This document shows positions 7,652 to 15,255 of a stretch of DNA of 64,000 bases, one piece after another. The position numbers were made by a program, and so were the translations under genes. Under the pieces are notes generated by a model. That model saw only the letters and a list, made by a program, of their open reading frames with translations, ran no database searches and had not been told where the DNA came from. Numbering within the stretch: position 1 is the first letter of the stretch; each line of letters opens with the position of its first letter. The stretch spans positions 1-64,000 of the forward strand of contig NZ_JXST01000018.1 of assembly GCF_000878195.1 (NCBI RefSeq), given 5' to 3'. The DNA is from Mycolicibacterium llatzerense. GTDB lineage: Bacteria > Actinomycetota > Actinomycetes > Mycobacteriales > Mycobacteriaceae.

Positions 7652-7822
7652 CTGCCGCGGATCCACCGGCACGGACAAGCAGTCACTTCCTTCACGAAAG
7701 GAGGAGGCCACCAGGTCTCGCTGACCACTACTCGCTCTTCCTACGGCTGGGGACGTTACCAGCAGAATGGCGCGTCGCAGCGCGCATGCACCGACACGCA
7801 CCCGGTCACGTACGGCAGGCGA

Positions 7823-8575
7823 CTATTGCATCCGCTCCCGCAGCTGGGCCAGCGTCTTCGCCAGCAGTCGCGACACGTGCATCTGGGATATGCCGAGCTT
7901 CTCGCCGATCTGCGATTGGGTCATGGACTCGAAGAATCGAAGGACGAGCACTGTCCGTTCACGCTCTGGCAGCTCAGCCAACAGAGGCCGCAGCGCCTCC
8001 CGGTACTCGACGGTCTCCAGTCCCGGATCGAGGTCGCCAAGCGTCTCGGCCAGAGCGAGACTCTCGTCGCCGCCGCCCACCGTTCCGTCGATCGACGTGG
8101 TGTTGTAGGAGCTACCGGCCATCAGGCCGTCCAACACTTCGTCGCGGTCCACCCCGAGTTCGGCTGCGAGTTCGGACGCGGTGGGCGCGCGGCCGAGGCG
8201 CTGAGACAGCTCGCCGGTCGCCGCGGTGATCTGCAGGTGCAGGTCTTTCATCCGCCGTGGCACCTTCACCGACCAGCTGTTGTCGCGGAAGTGACGCCGC
8301 ACCTCACCCATGATGGTGGGGACCGCGAAAGACGGGAAATCCGAACCTAATTCGACGTCGAAGCGTTTGACCGCGTTGACCAAGCCCACTCGCGCAACTT
8401 GCACCAAGTCGTCGCGCGCCTCACCTCTGCCTTCGAATCGCCGCGCGATGTGATCAGCCAGCGGCAGACACCGTTCGATGATCCTGTCGCGCTGCACGGT
8501 GTAGTCGGACGACCCCTCAGGCAGGGCGCGGAGTTCACGGAACATGTCCCTGACGTCCGCATAGTCCGCGGTCAC
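7823..8575 (-). CDS. sigF: RNA polymerase sigma factor SigF
   Basis: 250 aa sigma-70 group 3 protein of the SigB/SigF type. Region 2 contains LVQVARVGLVNAVKRFD and FPSFAVPTIMGEVRRHFRD; the region 3 junction is WSVKVPRRMKDL; region 4 ends SQIGEKLGISQMHVSRLL with its helix-turn-helix. It starts by ATG overlap (8575-8572) with the stop of rsbW, giving coupled translation and balanced amounts of sigma and anti-sigma. SigF directs stationary-phase, envelope and oxidative-stress genes in mycobacteria. Several promoters of its class occur within 20 kb. Confidence 0.95.
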   Translation of the reverse strand: MTADYADVRDMFRELRALPEGSSDYTVQRDRIIERCLPLADHIARRFEGRGEARDDLVQVARVGLVNAVKRFDVELGSDFPSFAVPTIMGEVRRHFRDNSWSVKVPRRMKDLHLQITAATGELSQRLGRAPTASELAAELGVDRDEVLDGLMAGSSYNTTSIDGTVGGGDESLALAETLGDLDPGLETVEYREALRPLLAELPERERTVLVLRFFESMTQSQIGEKLGISQMHVSRLLAKTLAQLRERMQ

Positions 8576-9015
8576 CTCAGCAGACTCACTCGTCTCGCGG
8601 TCAACGAGATACCCCGCACCTGGATACCGTCAGTGACATCGCCCGCCGCGAAAGTGGACACCTCGTCGGTCAGGGAACTCAGCACATGCCAGCTGAAACT
8701 TCCCGGCTCGACCACAGGAGTCTGCGCGTTTTCCACATTGCAGCGCGCCGACGCCTGAATCACCAGGGCTTCTTCGGACGGGTCGACCACGACCCGCAAC
8801 TTCGACCCGGGCATCGCCGAATGAACGAGACGAGTACAGGCCTCGTCCACCGCGAGGCGTAGGTCGGCTACCGCATCCAGATCGAGGTCCTCGAAAGCGG
8901 CGACGGCCGCAACCAAAGTCCGCAATACAGCGAGATTTTCGAGCGTGGCCGCGACGGTCAGTTCAACCGAGCGGTCCCCCAGGGACCCTCCATCCTGACT
9001 TACTGTTTCAACCAC
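8572..9015 (-). CDS. rsbW: Anti-sigma-F factor (UsfX/RsbW)
   Basis: 147 aa from a GTG at 9015 with GGGAGGG just upstream. The open frame reaches back to 9090 but that part overlaps the promoter, so GTG is preferred. The body matches mycobacterial UsfX: VELTVAATLENLAVLRTLV, FEDLDLDAVADLRLAVDE, and the C-terminal PGSFSWHVLSSLTDEV. It binds and holds SigF and can phosphorylate STAS antagonists. The HATPase G-boxes look degenerate compared with the other RsbW-like protein at 3987. Cotranscribed with sigF from the SigF promoter at 9062-9088. Confidence 0.92.
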   Translation of the reverse strand: MVETVSQDGGSLGDRSVELTVAATLENLAVLRTLVAAVAAFEDLDLDAVADLRLAVDEACTRLVHSAMPGSKLRVVVDPSEEALVIQASARCNVENAQTPVVEPGSFSWHVLSSLTDEVSTFAAGDVTDGIQVRGISLTARRVSLLR

Positions 9016-9061
9016 GTGCCCTCCCGATTCGGAATGCAGACTACTCCACGGGTCAGTCTGC

Positions 9062-9088
9062 ATACCCTGAGTTCTCGGTTCCACAAAC
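9062..9088 (-). promoter_or_regulatory. Autoregulatory SigF promoter of rsbW-sigF
   Basis: GTTT (9088-9085), a 17-base spacer and GGGTAT (9067-9062) on the minus strand match the known autoregulatory usfX-sigF promoter. Expected transcription start is near 9055, leaving a 40-nt leader before the GTG start of rsbW. Confidence 0.9.
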
Positions 9089-9242
9089 AATCACGCATCC
9101 GTTCCACTCAGCGGGGCAGATCAAGTCAGCACGCTCAGTGCTTCATCATTGGGCGGCCTGGGCCGGTTCCTTTGCCTCGACTGCGGCTTTTTCTTGCGGC
9201 CGAAGCGGATTCGATGCGAGGGATCAGCCGGCACCAGATCGG

Positions 9243-9419
9243 CTAACACCAGTAGCGCCGGCCTGCGATCGGCCGTCCCGCCGCCCCCAGCAGCCAAAAA
9301 ACCGCACCCAGCAGCCAAAAAACCGCACCCACCACCAAAACCACCACGCCCGCCGACCAGAGTAGGTAGCTGTTGATGAGCAATCCGAGAGCAAGTAGCA
9401 CAGCTCCGATGAGAATCAT
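9243..9419 (-). CDS. DUF6131-type hydrophobic mini-protein with internal duplication
   Basis: 58 aa: MILIGAVLLALGLLINSYLL at the start, two transmembrane helices with a short turn, then GRPIAGRRYWC. The pattern (I-I-L-G start, two helices, G-R-x-(I/V)-x-GRR at the end) fits the DUF6131 peptides of mycobacteria. A 21-bp unit is present twice in tandem (GAVFWLL twice, about residues 31-44), lengthening helix 2. AGGAAGAGG precedes the ATG. A SigF promoter lies 44 bp upstream. A second family member is at 28096-28251. Confidence 0.75.
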   Translation of the reverse strand: MILIGAVLLALGLLINSYLLWSAGVVVLVVGAVFWLLGAVFWLLGAAGRPIAGRRYWC

Positions 9420-9462
9420 GGCGCCTCTTCCTTTTCGGGCAACGCCCGCGAACGCTCCTCGA

Positions 9463-9488
9463 CTACCCGGAATGCCGATTCGCCAAAC
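9463..9488 (-). promoter_or_regulatory. SigF-type promoter, GTTT-N16-GGGTAG
   Basis: GTTT (9488-9485), 16 bases, GGGTAG (9468-9463). One mismatch to GGGTAT at the last position. Transcription would begin near 9456, 37 nt before the ATG of the DUF6131 gene. Confidence 0.72.
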
Positions 9489-9566
9489 ATTTGCATACGA
9501 TCAGCGGAATACCATGTGGGGCAGCACTATCCGTCGCAACTGTGGGCCAGATCGCAACGCCGGAGC

Positions 9567-9592
9567 GTTTGGTGTCCGCTGGAGCAGGGAAC
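9567..9592 (+). promoter_or_regulatory. Candidate SigF-type promoter, GTTT-N16-GGGAAC
   Basis: GTTT at 9567-9570, 16 bases, GGGAAC at 9587-9592, about 70 bp before the CsbD start. The -10 deviates from GGGTAT, but the same GGGAAC variant occurs before the CsbD paralogue at 28578. Confidence 0.5.
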
Positions 9593-9661
9593 TCATTGAC
9601 GGCGTGGGGAGATGTTCTCCGTGCACGATTCACATCCAACCCGGAAACCGGAAGGGTAATC

Positions 9662-9910
9662 ATGAGCGAGAACAAGAACACGGGACCTGAGGAAGCCGTC
9701 CGCGGCGTCGTGGAAGGCGTCAAGGGCAAGGCCAAGGAAGTCATCGGCACCGTCATCGGTCGCGATGACCTGGTTCGGGAAGGTCAGGCCCAGCAGGACA
9801 AGGCAGATGCCCAGCGCGACGCGGCGAAAAAAGAGGCAGAAGCCGACGCGGCGCGGGCCGGCGCCAAGATTGCCGAGGCGCGCGAGCGCGCCGAACAGCG
9901 CAGCGAATAA
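9662..9910 (+). CDS. CsbD-family general stress protein
   Basis: 82 aa, highly charged and helical. VRGVVEGVKGKAKEVIGTVI and GRDDLVREGQAQQDK carry the CsbD core; the remainder is an Ala/Glu/Lys-rich helix ending EARERAEQRSE. CsbD-like proteins are SigB/SigF-induced in many Gram-positives; their molecular role is unknown. GGAAGGG precedes the ATG. It is nearly the same sequence as the protein at 28342-28578, and a shorter member lies at 26508-26681. A strong hairpin follows the stop, so it is probably monocistronic. Confidence 0.88.
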   Translation: MSENKNTGPEEAVRGVVEGVKGKAKEVIGTVIGRDDLVREGQAQQDKADAQRDAAKKEAEADAARAGAKIAEARERAEQRSE

Positions 9911-9919
9911 CGTGCCGGC

Positions 9920-9958
9920 CGATGGCCCAGTCCAGCGAAATGCTGGACTGGGCCATCG
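9920..9958 (+). terminator. Strong hairpin after the CsbD gene
   Basis: A 17-bp perfect stem (arms 9920-9936 and 9942-9958, CGATGGCCCAGTCCAGC and its complement) with loop GAAAT begins 10 bp after the stop. No U-tract, as is usual for mycobacterial terminators. Confidence 0.8.
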
Positions 9959-10048
9959 CTCATGTGGAGGTCTGAACGACGGGTTCGTCCGCATCTCAAT
10001 GATCATTGCCCGCTTCGCACTGGTCGCATCCGCGCACAGCACCCAGAT

Positions 10049-10074
10049 GTTTTGCGTTTTCGCCGGACGGGTAC
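10049..10074 (+). promoter_or_regulatory. SigF-type promoter, GTTT-N16-GGGTAC
   Basis: GTTT at 10049-10052, a 16-base spacer and GGGTAC at 10069-10074. Transcription would start near 10081, 44 nt before the ATG at 10125. Confidence 0.7.
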
Positions 10075-10124
10075 AGCCACGAGAGCTGACGCACTCGCGC
10101 GTCACCCGGATGAAGGAACTGCGG

Positions 10125-10769
10125 ATGACACACGAGCTGATGTCGACAGCGGACAGCGCGGACGAAACTGCGGGAGCGCGGCCTGTAGTTGACCTAAGCG
10201 TCCATATGCCTGTGCTTTTGGTGGGGTTGCGCTGGTTGTTCGACACCGAACAACCAGCCGGAGCGGTGCAGAGTCCCGGAGGTGACGGGCTGCCGTCGGT
10301 GGGCGGACGTGCCTTCAGATTCGTTCCCTCAGACCGTAGTGGCCACGCTGCGGTGGGTATCGCCGTAACCAGCAGCGTGGCCGGCGATGTGATCGACGGC
10401 CACGAGGTCGCCGGATTCATCGACCTGCTGGAAAGCGCGGGAGAAGAGATCGTTGCCGTCGAGGTGATCGCAGCGGGTTCGTATTGCACGATGCGGCTGG
10501 CGCGAGAGGCACATCCCAGCCTGCGGAGCGCGGTTTCTCACTATCGGGTCCAACATCTCTTGCGCGCCAACGCTTCACCGTTCGGTCCTGTGGACAACAC
10601 CGAGACTGTCGCTGCCGTAAGTGCAACCGATCTGCACAGGCAGGTCCTCAACGGCAAGGCGAACGTCCGGACGTCAAAGCCGATCGTCTACTGGGTAGAC
10701 CTAATCGATTCTCCGGCAACCACGTTCACCACGATCACGCAGCCCGAACCGCATTTGGCCACGCGGTAG
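10125..10769 (+). CDS. Unrecognised 214-aa protein, likely SigF-controlled
   Basis: 214 aa from the ATG at 10125, chosen for AAGGA seven bases upstream; the open frame extends further 5' but crosses the promoter. The protein begins MTHELMSTADSAD, has a hydrophobic stretch at about 29-40 (VHMPVLLVGLRWL), and is otherwise soluble with mixed charge. No domain was recognised. Its place between a CsbD gene and a STAS gene, and its promoter, suggest a role in the SigF stress response. It converges on the STAS gene with 11 bp between stops. Confidence 0.7.
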   Translation: MTHELMSTADSADETAGARPVVDLSVHMPVLLVGLRWLFDTEQPAGAVQSPGGDGLPSVGGRAFRFVPSDRSGHAAVGIAVTSSVAGDVIDGHEVAGFIDLLESAGEEIVAVEVIAAGSYCTMRLAREAHPSLRSAVSHYRVQHLLRANASPFGPVDNTETVAAVSATDLHRQVLNGKANVRTSKPIVYWVDLIDSPATTFTTITQPEPHLATR

Positions 10770-10780
10770 CGCGCATCCAC

Positions 10781-11179
10781 TCACGTGGCCAGGGCAGCGA
10801 GAGCGTCATCGAGGTTGGCGAACAACTCGATCAGGTCGGCGATCCCGACGAGCTTGAGCGGTCGGCTGGTGGTCGGCCCGTCTGCCACGACCACGAAGCG
10901 GACCGCTGGTGCCAGGTCGGCATGTGCGGCAACGAGGACGCCCATACCGGAAGACGCGAGGAAATCGACAGCACTCAAATCCACCAGCACCGCCGCTGGT
11001 GATGCGTCACCGGCGGCCGCGGCGATGGCCGCTTCGAGTTGTGGCGCAGTGAGCATGTCAACCGTGCCGGACACCGAAACCACGCGGACCGAGCCGATCG
11101 TGCTCTGTTCGACTGCGCAGGCAGCCCCTGCACTACCACTGCGGCTCTCGGCCGGCTGCAGCTCATCACCTGTTGTCAT
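10781..11179 (-). CDS. STAS-domain anti-sigma-factor antagonist, second copy
   Basis: 132 aa. The stretch VSVSGTVDMLTAPQLEAAIA and the end TSRPLKLVGIADLIELF are the same as in the STAS protein at 3574-3963. The phosphorylatable Ser lies in VDFLASSGMGVL. Only the N-terminal tail and a few loop residues differ. It follows the response-regulator gene by 6 bp and must be cotranscribed with it. The pairing STAS plus regulator mirrors the first module, where the two are convergent, so an ancestral block was probably duplicated and rearranged. Confidence 0.9.
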   Translation of the reverse strand: MTTGDELQPAESRSGSAGAACAVEQSTIGSVRVVSVSGTVDMLTAPQLEAAIAAAAGDASPAAVLVDLSAVDFLASSGMGVLVAAHADLAPAVRFVVVADGPTTSRPLKLVGIADLIELFANLDDALAALAT

Positions 11180-11185
11180 CGGTAC

Positions 11186-11632
11186 TCAGGACCTCGGCAG
11201 GCGGACTACGCGAACGAAGAAGTCATCGATCTGGCGTACCGCTTTGATGAACTGGTCGAGGTCGACAGGCTTGGTCACGTAGGCATTCGCGTGCAGTTTG
11301 TAGCTGCGCACGATGTCTTCCTGTGCCGACGATGTGGTGAGGACGACGATCGGGATATCGCACAAGTCCGCGTCTGACTTGACCTTCTCGAGCAACTGCC
11401 GCCCGTCGTACTTGGGCAGGTTCAAATCGAGCAGAATCAGGTCAGGCCGCGGCGCGCGGGAGTGAGCGCCACGTCGATAGATGAAATCCAGACCTTCCTG
11501 ACCATCGCGGGCAACGTGCAGCACGTTGTTGATCTTGTTGTCTGCGAAGGCTTCGCGGGTGATCAACTCGTCACCCGGATCGTCTTCCACCAACAAGATG
11601 TCGATCACCTTGTCTGATTCCTGCACTGCCAC
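11186..11632 (-). CDS. Rcp1-type single-domain response regulator, second copy
   Basis: 148 aa from the GTG at 11632, which has GGAGGG nine bases upstream; the open frame reaches 11677 without a better signal. Residue numbering coincides with the regulator at 4441: EDD at 16-18, Asp69 in LILLDLNLPKYDG, Lys121 in AYVTKP. No output domain. No histidine kinase lies next to this copy, so it may take its phosphate from the kinase at 4884 or a remote one. First gene of a two-gene operon with the STAS antagonist. Confidence 0.88.
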   Translation of the reverse strand: MAVQESDKVIDILLVEDDPGDELITREAFADNKINNVLHVARDGQEGLDFIYRRGAHSRAPRPDLILLDLNLPKYDGRQLLEKVKSDADLCDIPIVVLTTSSAQEDIVRSYKLHANAYVTKPVDLDQFIKAVRQIDDFFVRVVRLPRS

Positions 11633-11752
11633 GTCCCGATTCCCTCCAGCTTCCCAAGGCGGGTGATGCTCGATCACGCGCCGCCCAGCCCAGGGCGTGA
11701 ACGTCCAATCGGTCCAGGGCTACCTGCACGGACCGTTCGAGCCACCATAGCG

Positions 11753-11781
11753 GCTCCCAGTTTACGTTGTAAACTGGGAGC
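11753..11781. promoter_or_regulatory. Perfect 13-bp-arm palindrome with AT-rich core
   Basis: GCTCCCAGTTTAC and GTAAACTGGGAGC flank GTT. The core AGTTTAC-N3-GTAAACT resembles TetR-family operators. It lies 26 bp beyond the stop of the tetR gene and 121 bp before the start of the response-regulator operon, so it could be the operator of that operon, the terminator of tetR, or both. Confidence 0.6.
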
Positions 11782-11807
11782 GCGTCTGGTCAGGCGCGCT
11801 CGGCGGT

Positions 11808-12539
11808 TCAGCGCCGGGACAGCAATAATTCGAGTCGGTCCAGCAGAGCTTCGAGAGCTTCTTCGAACTCCGCTTCGCTGCGATCTTGCGAGAGCATGGC
11901 TTGCAGACGCCGCAGCTGGGGATAATCCGACAGTCTTGTCCGAGGTCTGGCCGCGTCCTCCAAGATGGCTTCTTCGGGGCTGAGCTCGGCACCACGCGCC
12001 GACACCTCGAGCAAGAGTTGACCTAGTAAGAACGTGGTGTAGGTGCGATAAGCGGCTACTGCGGAGACGTCGTCGAAGCCGTAGGAAAGCAACGTGTCGA
12101 GAAAGCTCTCCATCCAACGCAAACTGCGCAGCGGCGGCCGCACCCAGGGCGCCTCGGGCGCCTGGGTCGCCACCAGTGGAAAGACCTCAGGATGTTGCAG
12201 AGCGATCTGGCGTACGCCGTGGGAAACCCGTACCAGATAGTCCTGCCAGCCGTCTTCCTGCCGGCGGGCAGCCAACTGGTCGGCGTACAACCGATCTATG
12301 ACGTGATCGACCACACCGGTCAACAAGTCTCCCCTGCTGTGGACGTAGCGGTAGAGCGCCATCGCCTCCACCCCGCACGCCGCGCCCAGCCGCCTCATCG
12401 TCAGCTTTGCCAAGCCGTGCCGGTCGATGAACTCAACGGCCTTGTCCAAGATGAACTCACGGGTCAGGGACTGCGGATGGCCATGAGGCAATCCGTCCCC
12501 AGACTCGGATGAGACCTCGGACTCATCAATTTCCGACAA
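11808..12539 (-). CDS. TetR-family regulator with TetR_C (PF02909-like) domain
   Basis: 243 aa from a TTG start at 12539 backed by AAGGAGGT seven bases upstream. The N-terminal helix-turn-helix is LTREFILDKAVEFIDRHGLA...MRRLGAACGVEAMALYRYV (about 24-66). The C-terminal half resembles the tetracycline-repressor C-terminal family rather than generic TetR. The ligand is unknown. Neighbours are the response-regulator/STAS operon downstream and the Asp23 operon upstream on the same strand. The palindrome at 11753-11781 is the best candidate operator. Confidence 0.85.
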   Translation of the reverse strand: MSEIDESEVSSESGDGLPHGHPQSLTREFILDKAVEFIDRHGLAKLTMRRLGAACGVEAMALYRYVHSRGDLLTGVVDHVIDRLYADQLAARRQEDGWQDYLVRVSHGVRQIALQHPEVFPLVATQAPEAPWVRPPLRSLRWMESFLDTLLSYGFDDVSAVAAYRTYTTFLLGQLLLEVSARGAELSPEEAILEDAARPRTRLSDYPQLRRLQAMLSQDRSEAEFEEALEALLDRLELLLSRR

Positions 12540-12660
12540 CCGCCCGACCTCCTTGCACCCGTGAGTGTCTCGGCCCCAACGCTAGACGGTGCTGGGGCGA
12601 CGTGGGGTCGAAGGCCTTCAGCCGGTGTCGCAATCCGCGATGCGGGGCGGGATCTCGACG

Positions 12661-13419
12661 TCAGTCGACGAGCTTGGTCAAGCAGTACACCCGCTGAGGG
12701 GACGTGAACACCATCGCCTTTGCCGCAGTGGCACAGGCCGTTTCGTCGACGCTGTCATCGATGCGCTGGGCCACCTTGAACACCCCGGTGTGAGAGTTGG
12801 CGATGGTCGGGGCCTGCGCGCAATCAATGTTCGTGACGCTCTTACCGGTGAGATCCAGCGCGTAGCAGTCCCCCTGATGCAGGTTCAGCGCAAAGCACAA
12901 GCACGCGGCCTTGGGGTCATCCTGATTGCTGGTGGCGTAGAAGTACGGACCGTCCGAAGGCGCCTTGCCATCCGGGCACAGACCCATCGAGGTCGCGCCC
13001 GCTAATTCGTAGACAGCATCCGACGATTCACAGCTGGTCGAGGTGAAATGGAACTTCTCGTAGTCGGCAGTGGTGACGCACTGCCCCGATTTCAGCTGGG
13101 CACCGAATGCGTTGGTGTGCAGTCCCTTGCGGGCCACATTGGCGATGCCGCCGAGCACAGCCAGCAATACCACCGCGCCCACGATCCACACCCACGGCTT
13201 GATCGCAGACTTGCGCGGCGGCGGGAAGCCAGACATCGGGTTCGGCGGACCGTAGTTCGTCGGCTGGCCGGCCCAGGGTTGCGGGTTCGGCACCGGCCAA
13301 CCCGGCTGCGGCTGCCACCCCGGCTGACCCGGCGTCGACGGGATCGGTTGGCCCGGCGGGCCTACTGACGGCTGGTGCTGCGGGGCGCCCCACGAGCCGT
13401 CCTGCGGTGGTTGAGTCAC
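12661..13419 (-). CDS. Pro-rich, membrane-anchored LppU-like protein
   Basis: 252 aa. About 70 cytoplasmic residues rich in Pro, Gly and Gln precede one transmembrane helix (about 75-95, WVWIVGAVVLLAVLGGIANV), so most of the protein is outside. The extracytoplasmic domain has about nine cysteines, including GQCVTTADY, STSCES and CLCFALN, likely disulphide-bonded. The layout resembles LppU-type proteins of actinobacteria but without a lipobox. It begins 12 bp after the last Asp23-operon gene and is probably its final member. Function unknown. Confidence 0.65.
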   Translation of the reverse strand: MTQPPQDGSWGAPQHQPSVGPPGQPIPSTPGQPGWQPQPGWPVPNPQPWAGQPTNYGPPNPMSGFPPPRKSAIKPWVWIVGAVVLLAVLGGIANVARKGLHTNAFGAQLKSGQCVTTADYEKFHFTSTSCESSDAVYELAGATSMGLCPDGKAPSDGPYFYATSNQDDPKAACLCFALNLHQGDCYALDLTGKSVTNIDCAQAPTIANSHTGVFKVAQRIDDSVDETACATAAKAMVFTSPQRVYCLTKLVD

Positions 13420-13431
13420 CGATCGATCATG

Positions 13432-14001
13432 TCAGCCAGGGCGCTTGCTCTTGGCAATCTGCACCACAGCGCGTACCGCCACCGCGTTGTCGCTGGTATC
13501 CCCGATGGCTCGAGCGATGTCGGCGCAGGTGCCGTCGATCGCCGAGATGACGCGATGCAGGCCGGCCGGATGGGCAACGGTGACAGTCAGTTCGACGGTG
13601 GATGCACGCCGATCGACGACTGTCTTCCCCTTGACGGACTGCACATTCGACTCACGTTCCAGGGCGGCCGCAGCCGCAGACGCAACGCCGTCGAGGTTCA
13701 CGGTGATGAACCCCGGATCGGTCGTGCCGGCCACACGCAGGACCGGCGCCTTGCGGATCGGCACATGCGAGATCAGCCAAACCAGCGCGATCAGCACCAG
13801 TACTGTTCCTGCGCCGGCCAGCCCCCATGCCCACCACGTCGAGGACGTGGCGCGCACGATCGGTCCGGTACTGATGCGTTCCGGCGCGGCGCGCACCCAG
13901 TGGGTGGGCCACAGCACCGCCGCCGCGCCGATCGTGGTCACCACGATTCCGGCGACCAACGTCGCGGCGCGGTCCAGCAGATCGGTCGGCCTCAGGCTCA
14001 T
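13432..14001 (-). CDS. Asp23-associated two-helix membrane protein (DUF6286/AmaP-like)
   Basis: 189 aa. Transmembrane helices at about 13-32 and 59-80, then a C-terminal soluble domain of about 100 residues with the alternating pattern of Asp23-like folds (TVELTVTVAHPAGLHRVISAI). This is the arrangement of actinobacterial DUF6286 proteins and of the Asp23 membrane anchor AmaP in firmicutes. Its ATG overlaps the previous stop (14001-13998). It probably anchors the soluble Asp23 proteins of this operon at the membrane. Confidence 0.75.
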   Translation of the reverse strand: MSLRPTDLLDRAATLVAGIVVTTIGAAAVLWPTHWVRAAPERISTGPIVRATSSTWWAWGLAGAGTVLVLIALVWLISHVPIRKAPVLRVAGTTDPGFITVNLDGVASAAAAALERESNVQSVKGKTVVDRRASTVELTVTVAHPAGLHRVISAIDGTCADIARAIGDTSDNAVAVRAVVQIAKSKRPG

Positions 14002-14561
14002 GCCGACCCGTTCGTGCCGACGCGCACGGTGATTCGCGGTGTCGGAATGAGGATTTCGGTGGCGCTACCGACCACGGCGGCGATCGTGCCCTTGGCCGCG
14101 ACTTCGGACTCAACTCCGGTGAGTCCGACGTACAGCGTCACCTTTCGGCGGGTGGCCGCCGAGTTCAGCACCTCGACACCAGGCACGGAGCAGGCCGCGT
14201 ACGACGCCAGTCGGGCGACATCGCGCGGGCGCATCCACACCGATCCCGCCGCGTCGACGGCAACGACCGTCTTACGCCGCGGTAGTAACGCCATGACCAT
14301 CAGCCACACTCCGATGACGAGCACGCCGGCGCCAGCGGGAACCATCCACCACTGGCTGTGCAGGCCGTTCAAGGCGGTGGCGGTAGTGCCGATCCATGGT
14401 GAGCCTGCCACGAAGCCCAGCACGACTCCGGCGTCGCGCAGAGCCACGAATCCGACGATCAGCAGGACCAGCGCCAGCACCACGGCGATGTATCGCGCGG
14501 TGGCAGCGGTGACCGGGGCACGACCAGGTATCGGCAGCGCAAATGCGTCGGCGGTCATCAT
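13998..14561 (-). CDS. Asp23-associated two-helix membrane protein, second paralogue
   Basis: 187 aa from the ATG at 14561, which overlaps the stop of the preceding gene (ATGA); a second ATG follows at once. Helices at about 23-43 and 70-92, then a soluble domain beginning KTVVAVDAAGSVWMRPRDVA and containing KVTLYVGLTGV. Same architecture as the next gene, so the pair is a tandem duplication that has diverged. Role as for AmaP-type anchors, by analogy. Confidence 0.75.
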   Translation of the reverse strand: MMTADAFALPIPGRAPVTAATARYIAVVLALVLLIVGFVALRDAGVVLGFVAGSPWIGTTATALNGLHSQWWMVPAGAGVLVIGVWLMVMALLPRRKTVVAVDAAGSVWMRPRDVARLASYAACSVPGVEVLNSAATRRKVTLYVGLTGVESEVAAKGTIAAVVGSATEILIPTPRITVRVGTNGSA

Positions 14562-14962
14562 TGAATCCTTTTCACATCCTTGGTGGCGGTGCTGAATTGT
14601 TCGACAGTGACGTCGACGCGGTCGACCTGCAATCCGGCCATGCTCGACAACGTCTGCGCGACATTGCGTTGCACGGCGCGCGCGACGTCGACCGCCGGCG
14701 CCGGCCACGCCACTGTGACCTTGAGGTGGGCGGTGACGCGGTTGCCGGTGACAGTCAGCTGCGCCTGCGGCAGCGATCGGCCGGCAATCTTCGTCAGTCC
14801 TTCCGAGAACGGCAGCACATCGGGGGTGTCGAGCGCCGCACGAACCGCGAGCCGATCCGCGACCTTCTCGCGGACGGTCAGGGTGCCGCGCGTGGCGGCA
14901 CCGTCGTCGTCATCGGATTCGCGTTGCGGCAGTAGAGGTTCCGCGGCCGCTGACTCAGTCAC
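14558..14962 (-). CDS. Divergent Asp23/Gls24-type protein
   Basis: 134 aa from the GTG at 14962, which overlaps the stop of the small membrane-protein gene (14957-14955). The open frame extends further upstream through that gene in another frame and was rejected. An acidic N-terminus with a DDDD run is followed by an Asp23-like domain: LTVTGNRVTAHLKVTVAWP, then AVQRNVAQTLSSMAGL and VDRVDVTVEQF. Soluble. Likely assembles with the other Asp23 proteins of the operon. Confidence 0.7.
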   Translation of the reverse strand: MTESAAAEPLLPQRESDDDDGAATRGTLTVREKVADRLAVRAALDTPDVLPFSEGLTKIAGRSLPQAQLTVTGNRVTAHLKVTVAWPAPAVDVARAVQRNVAQTLSSMAGLQVDRVDVTVEQFSTATKDVKRIQ

Positions 14963-15143
14963 GGCCGCGGCCCCGCAGCAATGCGGCCAGATTGGCCAGA
15001 TCGAGTTCGCCGTCGCGGTGGGCGCCGAGCAGGTACCCCGCCACGCCGAGCAGCAACGCGACGATGAAACCCCACAGGCCACCGGCCGCCGCAGCCACGC
15101 CGAGCAGCAGACCGGCAACCAGACCCAGTGTGGATGAGGTCAT
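14955..15143 (-). CDS. Small integral membrane protein of the Asp23 operon
   Basis: 62 aa: two tight helices (about 5-22 and 25-42) rich in Gly, Ala and Leu, then the hydrophilic tail AHRDGELDLANLAALLRGRG. Comparable tiny membrane proteins (DUF2273-like) sit in Asp23 operons of other Gram-positives. Ribosome site GGAAGG lies upstream of the ATG at 15143. Its end overlaps the next gene by 8 bp, so the two are coupled. Confidence 0.75.
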   Translation of the reverse strand: MTSSTLGLVAGLLLGVAAAAGGLWGFIVALLLGVAGYLLGAHRDGELDLANLAALLRGRGRD

Positions 15144-15255
15144 GATGTGAACCTTCCTCGAATCGAAGTTGTTCGGGCGCTGAGGTGTTCGCTGACCGCG
15201 ATGTGGCGGCGCGCCCCTCGTCGCGCCGCCACACCGGGGCGCTCCAGGGCGATCC

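Noticed and set aside
9295..9345. Repeated CAGCAGCCAAAAAACCGCACC as a possible short repeat array
   Set aside because: Only two units, in frame within the DUF6131 gene; no spacers and no CRISPR features.
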